Source of the DNA: Schlesneria sp.
GTDB lineage: Bacteria; Planctomycetota; Planctomycetia; Planctomycetales; Planctomycetaceae
Assembly: GCA_025353525.1 (NCBI GenBank)
Contig: JANXOO010000459.1
Location: 1 to 6,362, forward strand
DNA length: 6,362 nucleotides
Direction of reading: 5' to 3'
Position numbers and translations under genes: made by a program. Below the pieces are notes generated by a model, which saw nothing but the letters and a program-made list of their open reading frames with translations, made no database searches and had not been told where the DNA came from. Positions 1 through 6,294 of this stretch are shown here, one piece after another; position 1 is the first letter of the stretch, and the number at the start of each line of letters is the position of its first letter.

Positions 1-1
1 G

Positions 2-3000
2 ACGACCGGTGCGATGACTGGTCAGCACAAAATCGATGTCGCCGATCCCCCGGCGATCACTCAATTCAAGCTGGAAATTGAGCCGTCGCCGCACACTGGA
101 TTACCAGCCAGGTTGCTGGCAGGAGTTCCCGGTGAAGTACGTGTCAATGAATTCAGTCAGATCCGGGTTCAGGTCGAATTTAACGAACCGGTCAGCGTCG
201 CAGAATTGTTGTGGCCGAGTGCCACCGGAGACACTCCGAAAGACCCGGCTCGGCCTGAAGCGCGAGTTGCTACCGAAAAAACCATTCCGTTGGAACTCGC
301 GGATGATCGGCGATCGGGTACGGTTGTCGCAACGGCGAGTGCCACGGGCCCATTTTCAGTGCGAGCCAAAAACGGGTTCGGACTGGGAAATACAGAGCCG
401 TCGCGACTGTTGATCGTAGCCCTTGATCTTCCCCCCGAAATCAGGCTGGGCGGATCGGCCGAACCGCAACTGGTTCGGCCCGACGATGTTTTCGAGCAAT
501 CGGTCGACGTTGACGATGACTTTGGTTTGACCTCGGTTGAAATGCACATTGAAACATCGGCGGGTGCGAAGCAGATCGAATCGGTTCCTGCGGAAGCTCG
601 CTGCATTCCGCACGTTTCGTACACATTTCAACTCGACCTGGCACCGTTTGAAATGAGCGGTGGCCAAATCGTGAGTTATCGAATCCGTGCCGTTGATAAC
701 CGGCCGCTGCCTGGACACCACGAGGTCTGGACAGCGCCGCGCACATTGGCTTTGAATTCGAGTCTGAAGCAACTTCCTGATCGTGACCTGGCGATGGAAG
801 AAAAGAGCCTTGATGACGAACTGGTTCAGGTGAGAAGTGAGTTGAATGATGCCAGAGATGATCTGGCGGAACTGCACCAGCAAACCGAACAGGAATCGTT
901 GAACAAGAGGCCGGAAACCGACAAGTCAGAGCAATTGACAGAATCGCAACAGGCTCAGGAACGCCTGATCGAAAAACTGCACCAACTGGCCGATCGATTG
1001 GCGGAACGGCGCATGACTCAGGAACTGGCTCCGCGCGCCGAAAAAATCGCTGATGAGGAACTGAAGGTTGCCAGCGAGCGCCTTGAACAATCGAAAAACC
1101 TGCCTGCCCGAGATCAACTGGAACCGATCTCGCAGGCGATTGATCGACTAGGGGCCGCTGATCGCCAGTTGCAACAACTCGAACGTCAATTGAACGAGCT
1201 GAGCAAACTGGAACAGGAACTGACCGAACTGAACCGGATGGCTCAACGGGCCGAGCGGTTGGCGGATCAGTTGGAACAGCTTGACCGCGAGCGTCAGGCA
1301 GCGGCCGTCCGGGAGACAATGCCAGATCAGCCGACTGCGGGGAATTCTGATCGTGAAGTCGCGAAGGCTGATGCCGCGAGCGACCGGAAAATAACGGAGG
1401 GGAATGGGTCTCCTTTGAACTCGAAGTCTGATGACAGGTCTGAAAATTTGAAAGATAAGAGCTCGCCGGAAAAGTCGGCGAACGACGACAGGCGAAAGCC
1501 TGAACTTCAGCGAGACGGTATCAATCCTGAAGCGCGGGCGGATACGGATGCACTCAAGCAATTGAAGGACGAAGGACAAAAACTCTCGGACCAGATTGAT
1601 GACTTGCTCAAACGACATCCTGAATTATTGGATGCCGCGCGGCGTGCTCAAACGGATCGCATGAATCAGCTTGCCGAACAGGCTCGTCAATTGGCCGAAC
1701 CGCAAGAACGGCTGGCTGGGACGCTGAGGCAGGCCGCCGCTGATGCGCCTGCAGTTGCGACACGGCCTGAAAACAGTCCGCAATTGACAGAAGAACATTC
1801 GAAATCCGATCCGTCGTCGCCGATGAAAGAGGAGGAACGGAAGGGGGATTCTGCTCGGACGGATGAATCAAAGCCGCAGGATAAAGGTGGTTCGAACGCG
1901 GATCGTGCCGGGGTCGATCGGAGTGGTCAGCTTTCGGAAGATGAGAAGAAGTCGGGACTCACGTCGCAGGAGAAGATTGAAGACAGGCTAAAGCCTGAAC
2001 TCCAACGGCAGTCGAAGACTGATGACGGGAAGACGCCTGAACTTCAGCGGATGGGGAGCGATGTCGCGGAGCGGCAGGCGCAGATTGCTCGTGATGCGAT
2101 GCAACATGCGCTTGAACTGGCTCAAAAAACGGGTGCTGATTCTGATGCCACGAAGGCGGCGGCCGAGTTTGCTCGCAAGGCAGATGCTGCGAAGCAACAG
2201 ACTCAGTCGGGTCAATTGACGTCCGCCGCGAACACCGCTCAGGAAGCATCAAAAGCTGCGTCTGAAACGGCTCGTCAATTGAATCCCGACGGGGTTTCCA
2301 GATCGCCTCAGGCGAAACAGGCAGCAGCGCTTTCCGAACAACAACAACAGAATGCGCAACAGTTACAGAAACTGGCTGGGTCGTCAGAAGCGGCGCGGGG
2401 TTCTCAATTGCAGGGTCAGAAACAGTTGGCCGATGCGACTGCCAAACTTGCTGAGCAATTCGATCGGACGGCACAGTCATTGAAGGCGGCACCGCTCAAT
2501 GCGTCGAAAGAGGCAGAATCAGGGGAACGAGCCAAAGACCTGACCCGGCAGGCTGAACAGGCGATGAAACAATCTCAACAGGCAAACCGTGAAAATGATC
2601 CGGAAAAGTCGGCTCAGGCGGCGACACAGGCAGTTCAGGGACTGAAGCAAGCGGCGGACGAGGTGAAGCCGACACCGGTTCAGCCAGCGAATTCGACACC
2701 AGTCCCCAAAAATGTGGGGGCTCAAGTTGCCGATGCATCGGCCCAATTGCAGCAGGCGCAGCAAAAACTCGCGCAGTGCAATAACCCGAATAGTTCGAAG
2801 TCCGGTCAACAGGGTTCACCCGATTCCAAACCTGGTGGTCAGTCGCCGCCCCCTCAGGAACAATCTGGAAAGGGCGATAAACCACCAGGCTCGTCACAGC
2901 AATCCGCGAAATCTGAAAGTCAGTCTGCGAAGCCAGATGAATCGCAGCAGAAACCCCCGGCGGAATCGAAGCCCGATCCGCAAGGCACTCCCGGTTCCAA

Positions 3001-3877
3001 ACCTGGTAGTCAATCGCCCCCTCCGCAGGAACAATCTGCAAAAGGCGACAAGCCTCCAGGCTCACCGTCGCAACCTGCGAAATCTGATAATCCTTATGCA
3101 AAGCCGGGTGAATCGCAGGGGAAGCCCTCGGCAGAATTGAAGCCAGGCCAGCAAGGTTCACCCGGGTCCAAACCTGGTGGTCAGTCGCAGCCCACGCAGC
3201 AACAAACTGGAAAAGGCAATAACCCGCAGGGAACATCCCCTCAATCTGCTAATTCTGAAAGTCAGGGCGCAAAACGTGGTGAATCGCAGGGGAAGGTTGC
3301 GGCCGAGTTGAAACCTGGTCAGCAGGGTTCCACAAATCCCAAACCGAGTGGTCAGCCGGTAAATCCGCAAAGACAGGTTGGCAAAACGGGAAAACAGAAA
3401 GCGCAGGATTCAGATAGCGCAAGCTCGACCGAATTGCAGCAGGGTGGCGAGTCAAACAACAGTGTTATCACGGGTCAGCAACGGCAAGTGCGACAGAGCG
3501 GAGATTCGCCGATTGTCCAGGCGGCAAACCAATTCCGCGAAGCGGCGGCGACATTGAGGCAAGCACGACGCGAGCCAAGGGAAAATCTTGCCGCTGGCGA
3601 ACCGATGAAGGCTCAACGGCCAGGCAAGCCGATGCCAGGGAATCAGGCTTCCGGTTCGGAACCTGGCGAGTCAGGAGACAATGCGACCGGCACGACAGAA
3701 ACGGTCGACCTGAGTCACCTTGATATCGAACTTCAACAGCAGGCGCGACGGAATTGGGGTCGACTTCCCGGTCAACTTCGCACCGAAATCCTGCAAGGTT
3801 CCGGCAAAAAATCGCATCCGGAATACACTCAACGTATCAAGTCGTACTTTGACGAAATCACGAAACCGGCAAAATAG
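2..3877 (+). CDS. Giant coiled-coil protein, DUF4175-like planctomycete type (5' partial)
   Basis: The frame is open to the window edge (T-T-G-A before the ATG at 14), so the true start is probably upstream. Residues are counted from that ATG; 1287 are visible. Residues 1-245 look beta-rich, like one or two Ig-like modules. The second begins with PPEIRL (about 139) and carries DDDFGL (about 167) and a YRIRAVDNRPLPG stretch (about 223). Residues 256-430 are a highly charged Leu/Gln/Glu heptad-type coiled coil. Residues 430-920 alternate acidic/Lys-rich linkers with Gln/Ala-rich helices. Residues 923-1160 are Pro/Gly/Gln/Ser/Lys low complexity containing a tandem repeat. The last 60 residues are conserved-looking (ELQQQARRNWGRLPGQLRTE, then a YTQRIKSYFDEI helix). 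This order matches large planctomycete proteins labelled DUF4175 or hypothetical, which usually begin with membrane helices; that part would lie upstream. Related genes often sit in MoxR/DUF58/VWA clusters. The coding frame is certain; the family name is recalled and the function unknown. Confidence 0.85.
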   Translation, partial: TTGAMTGQHKIDVADPPAITQFKLEIEPSPHTGLPARLLAGVPGEVRVNEFSQIRVQVEFNEPVSVAELLWPSATGDTPKDPARPEARVATEKTIPLELADDRRSGTVVATASATGPFSVRAKNGFGLGNTEPSRLLIVALDLPPEIRLGGSAEPQLVRPDDVFEQSVDVDDDFGLTSVEMHIETSAGAKQIESVPAEARCIPHVSYTFQLDLAPFEMSGGQIVSYRIRAVDNRPLPGHHEVWTAPRTLALNSSLKQLPDRDLAMEEKSLDDELVQVRSELNDARDDLAELHQQTEQESLNKRPETDKSEQLTESQQAQERLIEKLHQLADRLAERRMTQELAPRAEKIADEELKVASERLEQSKNLPARDQLEPISQAIDRLGAADRQLQQLERQLNELSKLEQELTELNRMAQRAERLADQLEQLDRERQAAAVRETMPDQPTAGNSDREVAKADAASDRKITEGNGSPLNSKSDDRSENLKDKSSPEKSANDDRRKPELQRDGINPEARADTDALKQLKDEGQKLSDQIDDLLKRHPELLDAARRAQTDRMNQLAEQARQLAEPQERLAGTLRQAAADAPAVATRPENSPQLTEEHSKSDPSSPMKEEERKGDSARTDESKPQDKGGSNADRAGVDRSGQLSEDEKKSGLTSQEKIEDRLKPELQRQSKTDDGKTPELQRMGSDVAERQAQIARDAMQHALELAQKTGADSDATKAAAEFARKADAAKQQTQSGQLTSAANTAQEASKAASETARQLNPDGVSRSPQAKQAAALSEQQQQNAQQLQKLAGSSEAARGSQLQGQKQLADATAKLAEQFDRTAQSLKAAPLNASKEAESGERAKDLTRQAEQAMKQSQQANRENDPEKSAQAATQAVQGLKQAADEVKPTPVQPANSTPVPKNVGAQVADASAQLQQAQQKLAQCNNPNSSKSGQQGSPDSKPGGQSPPPQEQSGKGDKPPGSSQQSAKSESQSAKPDESQQKPPAESKPDPQGTPGSKPGSQSPPPQEQSAKGDKPPGSPSQPAKSDNPYAKPGESQGKPSAELKPGQQGSPGSKPGGQSQPTQQQTGKGNNPQGTSPQSANSESQGAKRGESQGKVAAELKPGQQGSTNPKPSGQPVNPQRQVGKTGKQKAQDSDSASSTELQQGGESNNSVITGQQRQVRQSGDSPIVQAANQFREAAATLRQARREPRENLAAGEPMKAQRPGKPMPGNQASGSEPGESGDNATGTTETVDLSHLDIELQQQARRNWGRLPGQLRTEILQGSGKKSHPEYTQRIKSYFDEITKPAK
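1487..1512 (+). repeat. Dispersed in-frame KPELQR motif, copy A
   Basis: This 26-bp element within the large gene encodes DRRKPELQR. It contains the small hairpin CAGGC-GAAA-GCCTG, followed by the imperfect-centre palindrome CTGAA-C-TTCAG. It matches copy B (1982-2007) at 23 of 26 positions and shares the 15-bp core GCCTGAACTTCAGCG exactly with copy C (2024-2049). All three copies are read in the same frame. The CAGGC..GCCTG hairpin followed by GAACTxCAxCG resembles REP-type palindromes that I recall from planctomycete intergenic regions; that resemblance is unverified. Confidence 0.6.
1982..2007 (+). repeat. Dispersed in-frame KPELQR motif, copy B
   Basis: This 26-bp element encodes DRLKPELQR. 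It holds the palindrome CAGGCT-AA-AGCCTG (1984-1997) followed by AACTCCAACG. It differs from copy A at three positions, one in the hairpin loop and two in the tail. It lies 42 bp upstream of copy C, and the spacer between them (SKTDDG, 2012-2029) is itself a 16-of-18 match to 1421-1438 (SKSDDR), which lies upstream of copy A. A larger block has therefore probably been duplicated within the gene. Confidence 0.6.
2024..2049 (+). repeat. Dispersed in-frame (T)PELQR motif, copy C (degenerate)
   Basis: This copy encodes KTPELQR. The left half of the hairpin is degraded (GACGGGAAGAC), but the right half, GCCTGAACTTCAGCG, is identical to copy A, including the CTGAA-C-TTCAG palindrome. It is read in the same frame as the other two copies. 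Confidence 0.5.
2810..3394 (+). repeat. Intragenic 171-bp tandem repeat (57 residues, 3 full copies plus a partial)
   Basis: Units start at 2810, 2981, 3152 and 3323, each exactly 171 bp after the last, always in the reading frame of the large gene. Each unit opens with QGSP/QGTP, then SKPGGQS (or SKPGSQS), a PPQEQS or PTQQQT segment, KGDKPPG or KGNNPQG, SAKS or SANS, a KPxES or KRGES motif, and ends with an A-E-(S/L)-K-P segment. Units 2 and 3 both end AELKPGQ. The fourth copy is recognisable for about 24 residues (QGSTNPKPSGQP to KTGK) and then fades into unrelated sequence. The copies have diverged in bases and residues but contain no insertions or deletions relative to each other. The product is probably a disordered, extended spacer between the coiled coil and the C-terminal domain. 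Confidence 0.9.
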
Positions 3878-4060
3878 ACCTCTCGCAACCCGATGATTGG
3901 TTCAAAGTCTGTGTTCCCTTGCACGACGCAGAATTGGATCGTGAACTCGAGTGCACCGAAGAACCTGATTTCGATGAGTGCCTCATACACTTCTGCAAGT
4001 TGTTGTCATGCGAACCAAATCAAACCGCTCAAGGTCGATGAACAGGGGTCTGAAACTACG

Positions 4061-5158
4061 ATGCGTTTTCAACGATCGCTTTCGGAAAAACCAGTAAACA
4101 GGATTGGCGTTGTTGCGACCAGGCATGGTTGGCGAGTTCGTTTTTTCTGGACGTTGATGCTGGCAATGTCGGTCGTAATGAGCGGATGGCGCCCTGTTTA
4201 CGCCGTCGATGACCAGGCGGTCGACACCGCAGTTGTGAACGCGCTGAAATATCTGGCTCGACTTCAAAACGCGAACGGGAGCTGGAGCGTTGAAACGACG
4301 GGCGACTCGACTGCCGCGACATCGCTGGCAGTCATGGCGTTTTTAGCGGCAGGACATGTACCAGGCGAGGGACCGTATGGAGTCGCAATTGATCGCGGTA
4401 TAAATTTTGTGACCGACCATCAGGAAGCCAACGGGATGATCGTCGAACGGCGAGGTCATGGGCCGATGTACGATCACGGAATCAGCACTTTGATGCTGGC
4501 GGAAGTGGCGGGGATGACTTCCAAAGAACACGCCGCCCGGTTACGTAAAGTTCTTGAGCGGGCTGTGAAACTGATTCTGACAGCGCAACAGGTTCGCAAA
4601 AACCGCAAGGAAGCAGGTGGCTGGAGGTATCAACACAACAGCGAAGACAGTGACCTGAGTGTCACGGGCTGGCAATTGCTCGCACTTCGAGCGGCAAAAG
4701 ATATCGGTTGCGATGTGCCGATCGAAAACATCGACCTGGCAGTAGGGTACGTCAAAAAATGCGCCAACGGTCGTGGTTTCGCGTACCAGCCTGGCAACGG
4801 ACCCACATCGACGTTGACGGCGGCGGGAATCCTGGCGCTGCAGGTGTGCGATCATCACAGCGACGCCGAAGTCGAGAACGGAATTCAGTTTTTGCAACGC
4901 CAGCCGCTGCGGTACGAGAATTCATGGTTCTTTTACGGCGCCTACTACCATGCGATCGGCGGTTATAAGTACGGGGGCCCCGATTGGGAGCGATCAAAAA
5001 CGCTGCTGTTTGAGAGTCTTCTCAAAAACCAGGAGCCCCTGGGGGGCTGGAAAGCAATGAGCAACGACGAGCGCCAGCAGGGGCAGATCTATTCGACAAG
5101 TCTGGGAGTTCTCGCACTGACCGTGGAATATGGGTATTTGCCGATCTATCAGCGGTAG
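4061..5158 (+). CDS. Exported prenyltransferase/squalene-oxidase repeat (alpha/alpha-toroid) protein
   Basis: The product is 365 aa. The chosen start, 4061, is preceded by AGGGG (4044-4048). Residues 28-48 form a hydrophobic export signal after an unusually long basic n-region, ending WRPVYA with likely cleavage after Ala48. An upstream in-frame ATG (3893) would add 56 residues that look non-coding and bury the signal. The mature part has about six toroid repeats: LQNANGSW (68-75), a degenerate HQEANGMI, GGWRY (186-190) with DSDLSVTGWQ (196-205), NGRGFAYQPG (about 235), an aromatic YENSWFFYGAYYHAIGGY segment, and PLGGWKA (about 325) before the terminal LPIYQR. This matches the planctomycete squalene-cyclase-like toroid family. 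The DxDD motif of class II terpene cyclases and the zinc ligands of protein prenyltransferases are not evident, so enzymatic activity is doubtful; a surface or periplasmic binding role is possible. It follows the giant coiled-coil gene by 183 bp, on the same strand. Confidence 0.88.
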   Translation: MRFQRSLSEKPVNRIGVVATRHGWRVRFFWTLMLAMSVVMSGWRPVYAVDDQAVDTAVVNALKYLARLQNANGSWSVETTGDSTAATSLAVMAFLAAGHVPGEGPYGVAIDRGINFVTDHQEANGMIVERRGHGPMYDHGISTLMLAEVAGMTSKEHAARLRKVLERAVKLILTAQQVRKNRKEAGGWRYQHNSEDSDLSVTGWQLLALRAAKDIGCDVPIENIDLAVGYVKKCANGRGFAYQPGNGPTSTLTAAGILALQVCDHHSDAEVENGIQFLQRQPLRYENSWFFYGAYYHAIGGYKYGGPDWERSKTLLFESLLKNQEPLGGWKAMSNDERQQGQIYSTSLGVLALTVEYGYLPIYQR

Positions 5159-5162
5159 GCGT

Positions 5163-5175
5163 ACGATTGAATCGT
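5163..5175. other. Palindrome ACGATT-G-AATCGT after the toroid gene
   Basis: This is a perfect inverted repeat with 6-bp arms and a single central base, starting 4 bp after the toroid gene's stop codon. There is no T-tract, so it is not a classical terminator. It could be a protein-binding site or part of the transcript's 3' end; chance is also possible. Confidence 0.3.
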
Positions 5176-5190
5176 CCCGATGAATTGCAA

Positions 5191-5203
5191 GATTCGCCGA
5201 ATC
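5191..5203. other. Palindrome GATTCG-C-CGAATC
   Basis: This second perfect inverted repeat has the same 6-1-6 geometry, 15 bp after the first, and shares the GATT...AATC outline. No T-tract follows. Its function is unknown. Confidence 0.3.
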
Positions 5204-5411
5204 CCAATAGGCTCCCCTACTGAGACGCGAGAGTGATCGCGACAATGGGCACGACATTCATCGCGAGCCGGTTTCCGCAGATAACGCTGAAATCGTGTTT
5301 AATGCATGGATTTCGACCGGAAGTCAATCATAATCAACGGACTTATACCACGCGCGGTCTGGTTTGTGGCCATTAAGAAAACCAGCGACACTGGAAATTG
5401 CCGCATTGCCG

Positions 5412-5444
5412 GTGATTCCGCTTCGAACGCGGAAGCGGAATCAC
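5412..5444. other. Perfect 13-bp-stem hairpin, 7-nt loop, upstream of the lutA-like gene
   Basis: The left arm GTGATTCCGCTTC (5412-5424) is fully complementary to the right arm GAAGCGGAATCAC (5432-5444) around the loop GAACGCG. Neither strand has a T-run after the stem, so it does not fit a classical intrinsic terminator. A U-less terminator, an mRNA 5'-leader structure or a dispersed palindromic element are all possible. It ends 96 bp before the lutA-like start codon. Confidence 0.75.
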
Positions 5445-5480
5445 AAACGAAGCCTCAATCTAAACCGCGAGAAGTAAAAC

Positions 5481-5493
5481 TCACATAATGTGA
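5481..5493. promoter_or_regulatory. Candidate operator TCACAT-A-ATGTGA upstream of the lutA-like gene
   Basis: This perfect palindrome of 6-bp arms around one base lies 47 bp before the chosen lutA-like start. Its size, symmetry and position suit a dimeric repressor site, and lactate-utilisation genes are commonly controlled by GntR- or other HTH-type regulators. No regulator gene is in the window, and the sequence is not one I can tie to a named regulator. Confidence 0.35.
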
Positions 5494-5540
5494 AGTCTGA
5501 CAGATCGTCCGCAAGCGAGTTACGTAAGAAAAAGAATACC

Positions 5541-6287
5541 ATGCCACAGGTCGGCCTGTTCATCCCATGTTACGTCGATCAGCTTTATCCGAACGTCGGA
5601 ATGGCAACCCTGAACGTGCTCGAACGATTTGGTTGCGCAGTCGATTTTCCTCCGGCTCAAACATGTTGTGGGCAGCCGATGGCCAATACCGGCTGCGTTG
5701 ACGATGCAGTGCCACTGGCCCGAAAATTCGTCTCCATTTTTCAGGATTACGAATACATCGTCTGTCCATCCGGAAGCTGCACGGCCATGATTCGGAATCA
5801 CTATGAAGAGTTGTTGCACGACGATCCCGCGTATGCGAAAGTCAGGCCAAAAACGTTCGAACTATGTGAATTTCTGACCGATGTTTTGAAGATCAAATCG
5901 ATCCAGGGCCGATTTCCATATCGGGTCGGATTGCATAACAGTTGCCACGGTCTCCGGGAGCTGCGACTTGGTTCATCAAGTGAAATGATGGTCGAAAAGT
6001 TCAATAAGGCGGGGCAGTTGCTGGAAGGATTGCAGGGGATCGAAATTGTCAGCTTGAAACGGCCCGATGAATGTTGCGGGTTTGGCGGAACGTTTGCTGT
6101 CGCGGAAGAAGCGGTCTCGTGCATGATGGGACTCGATCGCATTCACGATCACGAGCAGGCGGGCGCCGAAGTTCTGACGGCAGGCGACATGTCGTGTCTG
6201 ATGCATATGTCCGGCCTGATTCATCGCCAGAAATCTCGGCTACGGGTGATGCACATCGCCGAAATCCTTGTCGAGGCTATGGGGTAG
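5541..6287 (+). CDS. lutA: LutA/YkgE-family (Fe-S)-binding CCG-domain protein
   Basis: The product is 248 aa, close to the usual LutA length of about 240. The start ATG at 5541 is chosen because MPQVGLFIPCYVDQLYPNVG is the canonical N-terminus of the family; the upstream GTG (5490) would add 17 charged residues and sits in the palindrome. It has two CCG modules: C10, TCCGQP (C42-C43) and CPSGSC (C75, C80), then HNSCHGLRE (C135), DECCGFGGTF (C178-C179) and SCLMH (C219). These cysteines bind an iron-sulfur cluster in the related HdrB/GlpC-type proteins. No signal peptide is seen, so it is cytoplasmic. In Bacillus, LutA acts with LutB and LutC to oxidise L-lactate to pyruvate. No partner is visible here, so lactate as substrate is an inference from the family. 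It has only a weak purine-rich ribosome site (AAGAAAAAGAA) and probably heads a short operon with the next gene. Confidence 0.9.
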   Translation: MPQVGLFIPCYVDQLYPNVGMATLNVLERFGCAVDFPPAQTCCGQPMANTGCVDDAVPLARKFVSIFQDYEYIVCPSGSCTAMIRNHYEELLHDDPAYAKVRPKTFELCEFLTDVLKIKSIQGRFPYRVGLHNSCHGLRELRLGSSSEMMVEKFNKAGQLLEGLQGIEIVSLKRPDECCGFGGTFAVAEEAVSCMMGLDRIHDHEQAGAEVLTAGDMSCLMHMSGLIHRQKSRLRVMHIAEILVEAMG

Positions 6288-6294
6288 TCGCGAC

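Larger units (their letters stand above)
5159..5540. other. 382-bp intergenic region with palindromes and a hairpin, no convincing gene
   Basis: This gap separates the toroid gene from the lutA-like gene. It has no RNA gene or tRNA-like fold that I can recognise. It contains three 13-bp palindromes with single-base centres (5163-5175, 5191-5203, 5481-5493) and one strong hairpin (5412-5444). The only ORF of note (5306-5488, 60 codons) spans the hairpin and has no recognisable protein features. The gap probably holds the 3' end of the first transcription unit and the promoter of the second. No clear -35/-10 pair was found; AT-rich CATAAT at 5329-5334 could be a -10, but it has no matching -35 at normal spacing. 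Confidence 0.7.

Noticed and set aside
441..1319. 292-codon ORF on the minus strand
   Set aside because: It lies wholly antisense to the coiled-coil gene. Its Arg/Pro/Ser-rich composition is what the codon bias of the + strand gene produces, and it has no recognisable domain.
2496..3236. 246-codon ORF on the minus strand
   Set aside because: It is antisense to the low-complexity repeat region, and its own internal repeats simply mirror the 171-bp array. No domain or ribosome-binding site supports it.
3895..4021. GATTGGTTC (3895) and GAACCAAATC (4012) as an inverted repeat
   Set aside because: The arms are imperfect (one extra base) and over 100 bp apart; a chance match is likely.
3893..4060. 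N-terminal extension of the toroid protein from the ATG at 3893
   Set aside because: The extra 56 residues look non-coding and would place the export signal internally. Starting at 4061 gives a plausible signal peptide.
4061..5158. Annotation as a true squalene-hopene cyclase or protein prenyltransferase
   Set aside because: The protein is about half the length of a cyclase, is exported, and lacks an evident DxDD motif or zinc-binding ligands. Only the repeat fold is supported.
5312..5334. Possible promoter TTCGAC...CATAAT
   Set aside because: The spacer is only 11 bp, too short for a sigma-70-type promoter, and the -35 match is poor.
5306..5488. 60-codon + strand ORF in the intergenic gap
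   Set aside because: It has no recognisable protein features, spans the perfect hairpin, ends inside the 5481 palindrome, and has no clear ribosome-binding site.
5490..5540. GTG start at 5490 for the lutA-like gene
   Set aside because: It would add 17 Lys/Arg/Ser-rich residues before the canonical LutA N-terminus, and the start lies within the palindrome.
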